A DNA stretch of 64,000 nt from DALYDK01 sp964477125 (GCA_964477125.1 CAYZCZ010000002.1:4042-68041), one strand, 5' to 3'; positions 8,015 to 16,353 are shown, counted from the first letter of the stretch. Program-made: numbers and translations. Notes: generated by a model not told the origin, from the letters alone.

Positions 8015-9194
8015 TATTAGCCCTTTCATTACTTGATGTAAAATTCGCCTTACGGATACTAGTATAGGCAGAAATATGAAAAACTAACCCTAGGGCAGCC
8101 ATAGCAAAAATGAGGCTAGTGCCTCCATAGCTTACAAATGGCAGGGTAATCCCCTTTAATGGCAACAATCCAACCATGGCAGCAATATTAATAAAAGATT
8201 GGACCCCTAGCCAAGTAAACACTCCTACACATATCAGTTGGGTCTGAAGATTTGGCGCTCTTTGCATGATGTTCAGTATTCTTATTAGTAGAGCCCCAAG
8301 CACACTTATTAGTGCTACAACACCTATAAAACCAAATTTCTCGGCAAATATTGCAAATATAGAGTCATTTTCCGCTTCGGGCAAATAGCCGTAGGCCTGG
8401 ATACTTTTTCCCAATCCAAGACCCACTACCCCGCCGGAACCGACAGCTATTAAGGCTTGGCAAGCATGGTAACCAACGTTGGCACAATCACGCTCAGGGT
8501 TCATAAAAGTCATTAAACGATCACGCCTATATGGAGTTGAGGATATAGCCAAACCAACCAATACAAAACCAGCTAGCACAATTAGTAGCAACCTCTTCAT
8601 TGGAAACCCTGCCACAAAGGCCATGACGGCTGATATTACAGCCAAAACTACTGCAGAGCCTAAATCACGCTGTAAAATAACTACTACAAATGCAAATAAT
8701 GCGCCAATTACAAACAAAGGCCGAAGTGCTTTTATATCTGTTAATTTTCCCCGTTGTACCAAGTCAGCAAAAAAACCTGCAAGTACTACAATTAGTACAA
8801 ATTTCACAAGCTCTACGGGTTGAAAAGACAGAAAACCTACCTGAATCCACCTATTGGCAATACCACCGAAAGCAATTGTGGCCAACGACAATACAAATGC
8901 AATTGCTAACAATGGTTTTTGAGCTCTTTGCCAAAAGTTCATAGATATCTTAGAAACTACGAAGAAAGCTAGTATACCCATAACTATGGCGACAAATTGC
9001 CTGCCCACAAAATAATTGTCACTAACATCGCCACCTTGTGCGGCCAATGCCGGACTAATTGAATACATTACTACTAAGCCTGCCCCTAACAATATTGTAG
9101 CCAAAACAATCAATACATAATCAGGTCTGTGCTTTCTTATATATTGGCTATTTGCTGTTTGGTTGTTATTAACTTGAAGCAGAGGTCTGCTCAT
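7947..9194 (-). CDS. ftsW: FtsW, SEDS-family peptidoglycan polymerase
   Basis: A polytopic membrane protein of 415 residues with about ten hydrophobic helices. SEDS-family hallmarks include RDLGSAVVL, GYLPEAENDSIFA and the C-terminal LPLKGITLPFVSYGGTS. FtsW polymerises glycan strands from lipid II at the septum together with the class B penicillin-binding protein, encoded two genes upstream. ATG 9194 overlaps the mraY stop as ATGA; longer upstream in-frame readings lie inside mraY and are unlikely. The hydrophilic C-terminal tail (ERANSEDNSHWRRNGRPR) is encoded within the overlap with murG. Confidence 0.92.
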   Translation of the reverse strand: MSRPLLQVNNNQTANSQYIRKHRPDYVLIVLATILLGAGLVVMYSISPALAAQGGDVSDNYFVGRQFVAIVMGILAFFVVSKISMNFWQRAQKPLLAIAFVLSLATIAFGGIANRWIQVGFLSFQPVELVKFVLIVVLAGFFADLVQRGKLTDIKALRPLFVIGALFAFVVVILQRDLGSAVVLAVISAVMAFVAGFPMKRLLLIVLAGFVLVGLAISSTPYRRDRLMTFMNPERDCANVGYHACQALIAVGSGGVVGLGLGKSIQAYGYLPEAENDSIFAIFAEKFGFIGVVALISVLGALLIRILNIMQRAPNLQTQLICVGVFTWLGVQSFINIAAMVGLLPLKGITLPFVSYGGTSLIFAMAALGLVFHISAYTSIRKANFTSSNERANSEDNSHWRRNGRPRYTVTRRSI

Positions 9195-10234
9195 GAAATA
9201 AAGCCCCCAATTATGGCCAGTACAAGCCCTACAACTGCCATTACCTGCCCAATTACCCAAAATCTCATGGTCACTTTAGTTTCGGGCCAACCAATTGCTT
9301 CAAAATGATGATGAACCGGTGATATTCTAAAAATCTTTTTTCCGTGCCTAGTTTTTTTAGAAATAGTTTGAATAATAACTGAGCCGGCTTCGGCCACAAA
9401 AACAAAGCCAATGACAGGCAATAAAATCAAGGTATCGGTAATCATTGCCACTACGCCTAAAGCCATGCCAAGCGAAAAGCTACCTACATCCCCCATAAAA
9501 AACCTCGCAGGATATATATTGAACCAGACATATGCTAGTAACGAGCCTACTACAGTCATACAAAATGCTGCCACGCCGTATCTACCTTGCAATAAGGCAA
9601 TGACCGCATAAGCGGCAAAAGATGTAGCCAGTAAACCACCAGCCAAACCATCAAGGCCATCTGATATGTTTACTGCATTTGCCGTAGAAATTACTACTAG
9701 CATAAATAACGGTACTATAAGCCAGCCTATAGCTAAGTCACCTAAACCAGGAATATAAAAGGAAGTAACATCTAATTTGTCGAAGAACCACCATCCACAA
9801 ACTAAAGCGACACCAGCTATTAGCATAAATTTTAGTTTACTTCTAAGCCCTGCCACTCCGCTTCCGTCACCTTTTATATTGATGTAGTCGTCAATTAGGC
9901 CAACAATGCCAGCCCCAATCATTGCTGCAAGCGGAAGCCAAGTTTGCTCACGGGACAAATTAAATAATAAGGTAGTTATGCCTACCCCTATCAGCATTAT
10001 TAAACCAGCCATGGTAGGAATATTTCGCCTATGTTTGGCAGCATGGAGCTTTTGAAATTCTGTAGCTTTTTCACCAGTAAGCGTAGTAGTACGAGGCTTT
10101 TTCCACCACTTATATTTATAGGCAATTGCGGTGTACATTGGGGTTATAAGCATACTTATGAAAAACGCTATCAGCCCTACCAGAAAAATGTTCTCTATTG
10201 CGCTTGTCTGGTCGACGATATTAATTGTGGTCAT
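9191..10234 (-). CDS. mraY: MraY, phospho-MurNAc-pentapeptide translocase
   Basis: MraY attaches phospho-MurNAc-pentapeptide to undecaprenyl phosphate to give lipid I. The 347-residue polytopic protein shows NAVNISDGLDGLAGG (Mg-binding aspartates), FMGDVGSFSLG and the PVHHHFEAIGW loop, all diagnostic. The start at 10234 follows AAGGA with suitable spacing. The gene lies 123 bases after ftsI and overlaps ftsW by four bases. Its undecaprenyl phosphate carrier would derive from the product of uppS at 60330-61022. None of the MurC-F ligases that make its substrate is in this cluster. Confidence 0.95.
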   Translation of the reverse strand: MTTINIVDQTSAIENIFLVGLIAFFISMLITPMYTAIAYKYKWWKKPRTTTLTGEKATEFQKLHAAKHRRNIPTMAGLIMLIGVGITTLLFNLSREQTWLPLAAMIGAGIVGLIDDYINIKGDGSGVAGLRSKLKFMLIAGVALVCGWWFFDKLDVTSFYIPGLGDLAIGWLIVPLFMLVVISTANAVNISDGLDGLAGGLLATSFAAYAVIALLQGRYGVAAFCMTVVGSLLAYVWFNIYPARFFMGDVGSFSLGMALGVVAMITDTLILLPVIGFVFVAEAGSVIIQTISKKTRHGKKIFRISPVHHHFEAIGWPETKVTMRFWVIGQVMAVVGLVLAIIGGFIS

Positions 10235-10357
10235 GAATATTCCTTATTAAGCTATTTCTTTTAGATATTTATAGTGTTTAGTATACCATTTTCACCGTAT
10301 TTCATCGAGTTTACATTAATACTTTTTATGATGACGTTAATCAGTAAAACAATATAC

Positions 10358-12124
10358 CTATTTTTTAGGTTGTATCGTATAGCTATCTATAAGCTTATTG
10401 CTAATTTGTGTCCAGGTCGTGGCTGCCTCAGAGCTAGCAAACCTTGCGCTTTTTGGCTCATCTAACCTTACTAACAATATGTATGTTTTATTATCTCCAG
10501 ATATAAAACCAACATAAACACCGTTATATGCATCTTTTTTATATTGCCCATTACTATCAGCAATTTCTGCGGTTCCTGTTTTGGCTCCTAGTTCGTACCC
10601 TGCTCTAACTGCATCTTTATTATTTTTTTCTAAAGCGGTTTTTAAAATATTTTTAATATCAGCACTCACCTGTGGGGTAATGGCACCATTTGACACAACT
10701 TTAGGGCTATTATTAGCTTCACCTACAGATTTTACTAACGTTGGCTTATAAACTGTGCCCCCATTGACTAAAGTGGCATAAGAAGAGGCTAGCTGTATCG
10801 GCGTTACACTCAAACCTTGACCGAACGACATGTTTGCATATCTAACCCTAGAACCATAACCCTCGTTTGGCCCAATAACAGAACCAGGGCTTTCACCTGT
10901 TTGCTCTATCCCAGTAATTTCGTTGAATTTAAAGTGTTTAGTTAAATAGTCATGCCAAGTGGTTCTAGCTTTATCTGTAATATCCCCACCACCAAGTGAC
11001 TTTAATATGAAAACAGCCCCTGTATTTAACGATTTAGTAATAATGTCTTGCATGCTCATAGTCATAGCCCCCCAAGGGTAAGAATTACCTATCTTTCTGT
11101 CGTCTACCTGGACACTCATGCTATCGTAGAATGTACTAGCGGTATTTAGAGTGCCCTCATTAAACGCTGTAGACAGCATAATAGGCTTCAATACTGAGCC
11201 GGGTTCCCAAGCACCAGTTACTGCTAGGTTATTAAAAACTCCACCGTCTTTAACAGTTTGATATTCCCATGGGTTGTATGTTGGCAAATTAGCCATAGCT
11301 TTGACTTCCCCAGTATTAGCATCAATCATAACTGCGGTAGCTTTATCTGCTTTAGTCCTAGTTATTGCATCCGCCAAAGCATCTTCAGTAATTTTTTGCA
11401 TACCGATATCAATAGTTAGTTTTAGGTCTTTTCCGTTTTCTGGTTTAGTTTGAATATTGTCATTATTAACTGCTAGTGGCACACCATTAACATCTGTCAC
11501 CGCCTTTAGCTGGCCTGTTTTACCTGATAAATCTTTATTTAGCGAGCCTTCGACGCCATATTGCCCTACCTGATCATCATTCACAAATCCTAATACCTGC
11601 GATGCGAACTGCCCCTGGGGGTAAGTTCTGGTGTCAACTTGCCTAGCGCCAACGCCTTTCAATTTTAACTCTTTCACCCTAGCTTGCTGATCCTTAGTTA
11701 CTTTTTTGGCTACAATTGCGTACCTGCTATCATTATCTGAAATAATGTCATAAATTTGTTTGCTATCAATACCAAGTGCCTCTGACAATTTTTTGGAAGA
11801 ACTCTTTGGATCTTCAATAAATTTAGGGTCTACATATACTTCGTATCGTTCTTCGTTTAATACAATTGGTACTTGCTTATCACCATCCATGGCATAAATA
11901 AGACCCCGCTTCGACGGAATTTGATACTTTTTAATATGCTCTGCCAAGGCCTGAGCTTGATAGTAATCATGCCTAATGATTTGTACGTAAAACAGACGCC
12001 CAATTAGCAAAAAGCCAGCCAAAAACAAAAAAAATCTTAACGAATTCGCCCGATTAAAAATCTTTTCAGACTGACCGGTTTGTGAAGCATTTTTTTTGTT
12101 TCTGTTTAGCTGTATATTTCTCAT
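10358..12124 (-). CDS. ftsI: FtsI, class B penicillin-binding protein (septal transpeptidase)
   Basis: The protein has a short basic cytoplasmic tail, one membrane helix (about residues 31-50, LRFFLFLAGFLLIGRLFYVQ), a dimerisation domain, and a transpeptidase domain. The three active-site motifs are in order: SVLK (catalytic Ser near 310), SLN (near 367) and KTG (near 517). It crosslinks peptidoglycan at the division site with FtsW as its polymerase. The ATG at 12124 is preferred over two in-frame TTG codons just upstream. A perfect TATAAT at 12141-12136 would give a leader of only a few bases, so the gene probably has its own promoter besides cluster read-through. Confidence 0.93.
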   Translation of the reverse strand: MRNIQLNRNKKNASQTGQSEKIFNRANSLRFFLFLAGFLLIGRLFYVQIIRHDYYQAQALAEHIKKYQIPSKRGLIYAMDGDKQVPIVLNEERYEVYVDPKFIEDPKSSSKKLSEALGIDSKQIYDIISDNDSRYAIVAKKVTKDQQARVKELKLKGVGARQVDTRTYPQGQFASQVLGFVNDDQVGQYGVEGSLNKDLSGKTGQLKAVTDVNGVPLAVNNDNIQTKPENGKDLKLTIDIGMQKITEDALADAITRTKADKATAVMIDANTGEVKAMANLPTYNPWEYQTVKDGGVFNNLAVTGAWEPGSVLKPIMLSTAFNEGTLNTASTFYDSMSVQVDDRKIGNSYPWGAMTMSMQDIITKSLNTGAVFILKSLGGGDITDKARTTWHDYLTKHFKFNEITGIEQTGESPGSVIGPNEGYGSRVRYANMSFGQGLSVTPIQLASSYATLVNGGTVYKPTLVKSVGEANNSPKVVSNGAITPQVSADIKNILKTALEKNNKDAVRAGYELGAKTGTAEIADSNGQYKKDAYNGVYVGFISGDNKTYILLVRLDEPKSARFASSEAATTWTQISNKLIDSYTIQPKK

Positions 12125-12135
12125 CAACAAGCTAT

Positions 12136-12141
12136 ATTATA
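12136..12141 (-). promoter_or_regulatory. -10 element (TATAAT) in front of ftsI
   Basis: A perfect TATAAT on the minus strand lies 11 bases before ATG 12124, so the transcript would have a leader of about four bases or, if TTG 12130 is used, none. Confidence 0.45.
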
Positions 12142-12206
12142 CCATTTGTTGGATGGTAGGTTATAAATGTTGGGGAATGGATTGCTAAAATTATATAGCT
12201 TTATAG

Positions 12207-12554
12207 CTAATTATTTACGTAGGCGGTTGGTTTAGTATCTACCATATTCTTGGCAGTCTGACTGTTTTTAACTCTGTCTAAACTTTGTAAGCGTACTGCA
12301 TCTACCTCTAAACTAGCCTGCTCTTCTTTGAGGCTTGTCTGTTTATTACTTAAATCGCTAAGTTGATACCCCAAAGCATTTGTTTTAGTAACTTGTGTTA
12401 AATATAGTAAACCAAGCAAGCACGCAACAAGTATAAGCACAATTATATTAGAAATTGGCCCTAATGATGGCCGTGTTGTGCTAACACTTACGACGTTCCT
12501 GTTGCGTTGGTACGCACTGGCACGAGATAAAGATACATTTTTTCCGTATGTCAT
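12207..12554 (-). CDS. ftsL: FtsL-like small bitopic division protein
   Basis: A 115-residue protein with a basic N-terminus, a membrane helix near residues 37-56 (IIVLILVACLLGLLYLTQVT) and an extracytoplasmic heptad-like coiled coil (YQLSDLSNKQTSLKEEQASL). Size, topology and position between rsmH and ftsI are those of FtsL; the sequence itself is too variable to prove it. FtsL joins FtsB and FtsQ in the complex that activates FtsWI. The leader has no Shine-Dalgarno sequence and is A-rich. A strong hairpin lies between this gene and rsmH. Confidence 0.75.
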   Translation of the reverse strand: MTYGKNVSLSRASAYQRNRNVVSVSTTRPSLGPISNIIVLILVACLLGLLYLTQVTKTNALGYQLSDLSNKQTSLKEEQASLEVDAVRLQSLDRVKNSQTAKNMVDTKPTAYVNN

Positions 12555-12587
12555 ATTTTTTCTTTTTGTTTATTTTTGTCTTGGTTT

Positions 12588-12621
12588 CTGTTCTACTATT
12601 GCCGAAACAATAGTAGAACAG
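12588..12621 (-). promoter_or_regulatory. 14-bp perfect hairpin between rsmH and ftsL
   Basis: CTGTTCTACTATTG (12588-12601) pairs perfectly with 12608-12621 around a six-base loop. On the transcribed strand it is followed by A-rich sequence, not a T-run, so it is not an intrinsic terminator. It may be an mRNA processing or stability element that sets the ratio of rsmH to ftsL-ftsI expression. Confidence 0.5.
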
Positions 12622-12633
12622 AGTGGCGTTGCT

Positions 12634-12693
12634 TTACAGTACGTGTACTTGTACCTTGTGGGCAACAGACCGACCAGTGATTTTAATTCTCAT
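12634..12693 (-). CDS. Possible 19-codon ORF coupled to the rsmH stop
   Basis: ATG 12693 overlaps the rsmH stop as ATGA and has AAAGGA seven bases upstream. The frame reads MRIKITGRSVAHKVQVHVL and stops at 12634, just before the hairpin that precedes ftsL. It could be a leader peptide or chance; there is no other support. Confidence 0.2.
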   Translation of the reverse strand: MRIKITGRSVAHKVQVHVL

Positions 12694-13580
12694 CGCTGGT
12701 CCTTTCTGTGGTTGTTTATTTTTGCTACGACCCGTAGTTTTGCACTACGAGATCGCGGATTAAAAACTAATTCATCGCTAGATGCAGTAAGGGGATTTTT
12801 TGTTAAAATTTTCAGTTTTGCATCGTATCTATCGCCCCCGTTTTCCTTGAAGTATTGCTTTACAATTCTATCTTCAAGGCTATGGAAAGTAATAACTGCC
12901 AACCTACCACCCGGTGCTAACAAGTCATACCAAAATGGTAAAACTTCAGTTAACAAACCAAGTTCATTGTTGACAGCAATACGAAGTGCCTGAAAAGTTT
13001 TGGTAGCCGGATGTTTTTTACTACCTTTCCTTCTTGCTACGTCTGCTATGTTTTGTGCGAGCTGGTTTGTGGTTGTAAATGGCCTGCCATCTACAATGCT
13101 TTTGGCTATTCGCCTGGCCATTGGTTCTTCGCCGTAAATTTTTATAATTTTGGCGATTTCCTGTTCTGGCCATTGGTTTACGATAATCTCGGCAGTTAAT
13201 TCCTGCGTTTGATCCATGCGCATATCCAATGGGCCATCGGCCTTAAAGCTAAAACCACGACTCGCTATGTCAAGGTGCGGTGACGATACGCCTAAATCGG
13301 CTAATATCAGATTAAATTGTTGGGTTTCGTTCGCAAGTGTTTTCGCAGCTAGCAAAAAGTCCATCCGCATAAACTTAATGCCAGTTCCTTTGAACTTATC
13401 CTTCAAATAATCGTGTGCCTTTTTGTCGCGATCAACCAATACTGATTCAGTGTAGTTATTTGTAATACTTAAAATTTCAGCCGAGTGCCCCCCGTAGCCC
13501 GCTGTTGCGTCTAACAAGGAATCACCCGCCTGAGGATCAAGCGTTGAAATTACTTCTTTAATTAATACTGGTTCATGCAT
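12690..13580 (-). CDS. rsmH: RsmH (MraW), 16S rRNA m4C1402 methyltransferase
   Basis: RsmH methylates N4 of C1402 in the 30S decoding centre using S-adenosylmethionine. The 296-residue protein starts with HEPVLIKEVI and shows LLDATAGYGGHS (SAM loop), LADLGVSSPHLD, GFSFKADGPLDMRMD and the C-terminal ITFHSLEDRIVKQYF and NPRSRSAKLRV, the standard family blocks. It is the second gene of the cluster after mraZ, as usual. The start has no Shine-Dalgarno; the leader is a long A-rich tract. MraZ and RsmH are often co-regulated with opposing effects, which fits the promoter described upstream. Confidence 0.95.
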   Translation of the reverse strand: MHEPVLIKEVISTLDPQAGDSLLDATAGYGGHSAEILSITNNYTESVLVDRDKKAHDYLKDKFKGTGIKFMRMDFLLAAKTLANETQQFNLILADLGVSSPHLDIASRGFSFKADGPLDMRMDQTQELTAEIIVNQWPEQEIAKIIKIYGEEPMARRIAKSIVDGRPFTTTNQLAQNIADVARRKGSKKHPATKTFQALRIAVNNELGLLTEVLPFWYDLLAPGGRLAVITFHSLEDRIVKQYFKENGGDRYDAKLKILTKNPLTASSDELVFNPRSRSAKLRVVAKINNHRKDQR

Positions 13581-13910
13581 ACTTTTTATTTTTGTTTTTG
13601 CAAGGTCACCGATTCAGTAGCCAACTTTTTTGTTTTTTGTTTTTTTTGTTTTTGTTGTTGGTAGTTCCTGAATGCCGACTATATTTTTTACAAAGGTGAA
13701 TTTGAAAAATTTACTATAATGCCGGCTGGATACTACCATAAGTTTTGAGAGACTTATGTGTGAGGTGGAGTTTTGGGAGGTGTTTTGAGTTGAGTAAGGT
13801 ACAAGGGATATTTAACGTTTTTCCCCATTAATAACGTGTTGACTACCGAATCGCTAATCTCGAGTCGATAGGTTTTTGGTGTTTGTTTTAAATTGTTAAG
13901 GTAAAGCGAA
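13581..13910 (-). other. 330-bp spacer between mraZ and rsmH
   Basis: No convincing gene is present. On the transcribed strand the spacer holds an A/C-rich tract just before rsmH (T/G run on the plus strand at 13625-13660) and a small CATAAGT/ACTTATG hairpin (13737-13758). The long untranslated stretch suggests regulation, or an initiation signal based on unstructured A-rich RNA. Confidence 0.4.
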
Positions 13911-14270
13911 TTATTTAGCCTGCAATCGCCAATAGGCGCCTGCCCTTGTCGCAACTACTTCTTTGTCTATTTCTGCATACTCCGTATGGTGTAATTCAAG
14001 GGTAAATCTCCCCTGTTTCACATCTAGAGCGCTCGCAACCTTTCCGGTGCGAAATTGTACATTTAAGTCGGCTACCTTCTCATCGAGAATGTGGCCATTT
14101 AGTTCGGGTTCTAATTTTTGATCCCAAACATCTTGTGAGTACAAATGCAGATACTTGCCAAAGCCGCGGGTCACGACTACACCGCTTTTGAACTCACTTC
14201 GAATCTCAGCTGGAATTGTCAGCCTTCGCTTGTCATCAAGCTTTCGTTCGAAGTAGTCTACGGTGGCCAT
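13911..14270 (-). CDS. mraZ: MraZ transcriptional regulator of the dcw cluster
   Basis: The 119-residue protein has the two MraZ/AbrB-like half-domains: VDYFERKLDDKRRLTIPAEI near the N-terminus with the DxxxR-type motif, and a diverged second half around DVKQGRFTLELHHTEYAEID. MraZ forms ring-shaped oligomers that bind direct TGGG repeats in its own promoter and repress the cluster in Escherichia coli. Four such boxes lie in the promoter just upstream here, so autoregulation is very likely. It is the first gene of the division cluster. The leader has no evident ribosome site. Confidence 0.93.
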   Translation of the reverse strand: MATVDYFERKLDDKRRLTIPAEIRSEFKSGVVVTRGFGKYLHLYSQDVWDQKLEPELNGHILDEKVADLNVQFRTGKVASALDVKQGRFTLELHHTEYAEIDKEVVATRAGAYWRLQAK

Positions 14271-14312
14271 TTTTAAATCTGCTTTAGTGGTTTTTATTTT
14301 GTGGTGGTGTTA

Positions 14313-14363
14313 CCCACTTCTACCCACTGACAACAGCATACTACCCACACTTACCCACTGCAA
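14313..14363 (-). promoter_or_regulatory. mraZ promoter with four phased MraZ boxes
   Basis: On the minus strand TTGCAG (14363-14358), a 17-base spacer and TATGCT (14340-14335) form a promoter. Four GTGGGTA-type boxes (CCCA on the plus strand at 14354, 14344, 14323 and 14313) are spaced 10, 21 and 10 bases, so all lie on one face of the helix. Two are within the spacer and two just behind the start point. MraZ is known to bind TGGG repeats with this period. Confidence 0.8.
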
Positions 14364-14553
14364 GTACTTTTTACTAAAATTACTAACTTATTAGATGAGT
14401 TATCCACATTTCGTTCGTAACTTGTGCACAAACCCCTACATATAGCGTTTGCATCATTTCGTTAACGCTATAAGCTACATGCTTGGCAAGTAATATATTT
14501 TTGGAATAATCAACTAGCTACAAGTTACATGAACCAAAGTTTTTTCTTTATTA

Positions 14554-14593
14554 AAATAATCACACCCGAATCATATTTTTGGTGTGATTATTT
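14554..14593 (-). terminator. Terminator between the small-gene pair and mraZ
   Basis: A 13-bp perfect stem, AAATAATCACACC at 14554-14566 with its complement at 14581-14593, encloses a 14-base loop. T-rich sequence follows on the minus strand (GATTATTTTAAT), so it should end the transcript of the two small genes before mraZ. Confidence 0.6.
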
Positions 14594-14613
14594 AATTATT
14601 GCCTAATTAATAG

Positions 14614-14787
14614 TTACTTATCTTCTTGAAATACATCCCTAGGGTTATCTTCTCCACTAGAATAAGTTCTATCAATTGCAATACCAGCCACACGCCTTGG
14701 AGTCATAGTTTTAACGACATCCCACTGTTGGTGAACCTCCTCTAATCTGTCTCTTAAGGCAGGATCATTAATATTTGGGTTAACCAT
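14614..14787 (-). CDS. Small protein of unknown function (57 aa)
   Basis: A 57-codon frame starting at ATG 14787 with an excellent AAGGAG ribosome site seven bases upstream, ending in TAA at 14614. It begins MVNPNINDPALRDRLEEV and ends EDNPRDVFQEDK; it is soluble and acidic, with no recognised domain. The strong ribosome site, clean spacing to the next small gene and a terminator directly behind it argue that it is real. It probably forms a two-gene unit with the 73-residue protein upstream. Confidence 0.6.
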   Translation of the reverse strand: MVNPNINDPALRDRLEEVHQQWDVVKTMTPRRVAGIAIDRTYSSGEDNPRDVFQEDK

Positions 14788-14832
14788 GGATTATCTCCTT
14801 TTTTTAATGTTGAATCTAAACTTTAAAGCATG

Positions 14833-15054
14833 CTAATTAACGCTTAGTACAATGCTAAATAGCTTTTTAGGTGTGCCGTCATTTGGATCGCGCCCTGGCA
14901 TATCTTTATATGCAACATCTTCCCTTTCTATAGCTAACGCACCAAGCTCTGCTTCTGTAAGATGTGGCGGCCTATTGCCAGCTAAATCAGTAAAATCAGA
15001 CGATTGCTCGTACCAACTCTCAATATCTGGTATTTCGCATGTTTGTGTCGACAT
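14833..15054 (-). CDS. Small protein of unknown function (73 aa)
   Basis: The frame starts at ATG 15054 behind AAAGGAGAG. The protein (MSTQTCEIPDIESWYEQSS, then HLTEAELGALAIEREDV) is acidic, with a Pro/Asp/Gly-rich middle (MPGRDPNDGTPKK) and a hydrophobic end. I recognise no family. The 45-base spacing to the 57-residue gene and the shared architecture of strong ribosome site plus short ORF suggest one transcript ending at 14554-14593. Confidence 0.6.
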   Translation of the reverse strand: MSTQTCEIPDIESWYEQSSDFTDLAGNRPPHLTEAELGALAIEREDVAYKDMPGRDPNDGTPKKLFSIVLSVN

Positions 15055-15211
15055 ATTGCTCTCCTTTTTATTAACTCTATACTTCCAATTTACTCCTATA
15101 CAATTTTATTGTCAAAACATCATATTTAGTAAAATTATTTGTAAAATGATTAACTATTTAGCTTTTTTTGATTACTTTAAGACTAAGCTGCACATACAAA
15201 AAAACAGTTTA

Positions 15212-16216
15212 CTAGCTATAATATATTTTCATTATTTGCCTAGCAACTTTATCACCATCATGCCTTATAAGAGTACGTTCAACCGCTAATTTATCGTTAG
15301 GGACACTAGGCTCATCATAAAAAGAAAGTAAATCTAGCCCTATCATTTTGCATTTATTTATAGCGTTTGGTTTTATAATCTTTTCCGAAGATACCGGAAA
15401 CTCACCATCACGCGAATACTGTTTCATCATTTCTTTACTTGGCTTTGAGGTGTTGTAAAGCACAAAGTCTATAGAATTTTTACCGGTGAACCGCTCAATT
15501 TCCTTAACATAATCTGTTACACTCCAACCATCGGTTTGCCCGGGTTTTGTAACCAAGTTAACGACCTGAACCAGCTTAGCATTTGTTTCGTCCAAAGCAT
15601 CCTTAACCCCGTCAACAATTAAGCTAGATATAAGAGATTCATACAAACTTCCCGGGGCTATTATTACAATGTCAGCATTTAGAATTGCCTGTTTAGCCCT
15701 TGGATTTAACAATGCACGTGGCCTTAATGTTAATTCGGGCTTTTTCTTGCTTTTTAGCACTAAGCTATCTATAGAATGCTCGCCTATTATTTCTTCATTA
15801 CCGTCTAAAAGCACCAGCTGAGTGTTGTCTAGTGTTATAGGCATAACTCGGCCAGTAATATTCAAGACTTCCCCTGCCAATGTTACTCCTTTGGCAAAAT
15901 CATCAGTAATTTTTTCAACAGCCGCCAAAAACAAATTGCCAAAACTATGCCCATCGAAACTACCTTCGCCAAACCTATAATTAAATAACTGACGCATTGT
16001 AGAAGAAGAATTTGAAAGCGCAACTAAACATTGGCGTACATCACCTGCCGGTAAAACACCATACTCATCACGCAACTGACCAGTTGAGCCACCATTATCG
16101 ACCATGGAAACAAGCGCTGTAATGTTTGGTGTATAGTTTTTTAAACTTTTTAGTAAAGTAAAGCTACCTGTGCCACCTCCTATAACTACAAAGTTGGGCC
16201 CAACAAATTTCGTCAT
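15212..16216 (-). CDS. yvcK: YvcK/CofD-like family protein
   Basis: The N-terminal VVIGGGTGSFTLLKSLK and SMVDNGGSTGQLRDEYGVLP, then GDVRQCLVALS, are the signature of the YvcK (MgfK/CuvA) family, relatives of CofD that bind UDP-sugars. In Gram-positive bacteria YvcK is needed for growth on gluconeogenic carbon and for correct peptidoglycan synthesis and PBP localisation. The length of 334 residues is normal. The expected neighbours RapZ and WhiA are absent. TATACT at 16228-16223 ends six bases before the ATG, so the mRNA is probably leaderless. Confidence 0.88.
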   Translation of the reverse strand: MTKFVGPNFVVIGGGTGSFTLLKSLKNYTPNITALVSMVDNGGSTGQLRDEYGVLPAGDVRQCLVALSNSSSTMRQLFNYRFGEGSFDGHSFGNLFLAAVEKITDDFAKGVTLAGEVLNITGRVMPITLDNTQLVLLDGNEEIIGEHSIDSLVLKSKKKPELTLRPRALLNPRAKQAILNADIVIIAPGSLYESLISSLIVDGVKDALDETNAKLVQVVNLVTKPGQTDGWSVTDYVKEIERFTGKNSIDFVLYNTSKPSKEMMKQYSRDGEFPVSSEKIIKPNAINKCKMIGLDLLSFYDEPSVPNDKLAVERTLIRHDGDKVARQIMKIYYS

Positions 16217-16222
16217 TACTAA

Positions 16223-16228
16223 AGTATA
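16223..16228 (-). promoter_or_regulatory. Leaderless-type -10 (TATACT) of yvcK
   Basis: TATACT on the minus strand is followed by six bases and then the ATG at 16216. The distance leaves no room for a 5' leader. Confidence 0.5.
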
Positions 16229-16241
16229 CTAAATTATCAAT

Positions 16242-16265
16242 AAAACGGGCATTTCTGCCCGTTTT
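16242..16265 (-). terminator. Bidirectional-looking intrinsic terminator
   Basis: AAAACGGGCA (16242-16251), a four-base loop and TGCCCGTTTT (16256-16265) form a GC-rich stem with T-runs on either strand. It should end the transcript of the 158-residue gene upstream of yvcK. Confidence 0.8.
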
Positions 16266-16353
16266 ATATTGAATATTTATAAAATACATTTGTCACATAA
16301 TTATGTCAAGAAGACAAATAAATAAAATTTTTTTATAAAATCATTAATAGCTT

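Noticed and set aside
8479..8823. 114-codon plus-strand frame
   Set aside because: Antisense shadow of the membrane protein ftsW; composition rich in Thr/Lys/Ala mirrors the opposite strand.
12478..12993. 171-codon plus-strand frame across ftsL and rsmH
   Set aside because: It lies antisense to two clear division genes and has no ribosome site.
13754..13954. 66-codon frame on the minus strand behind mraZ
   Set aside because: It overlaps the mraZ 3' end in another frame, has no ribosome site and a low-complexity end; I treat it as chance.
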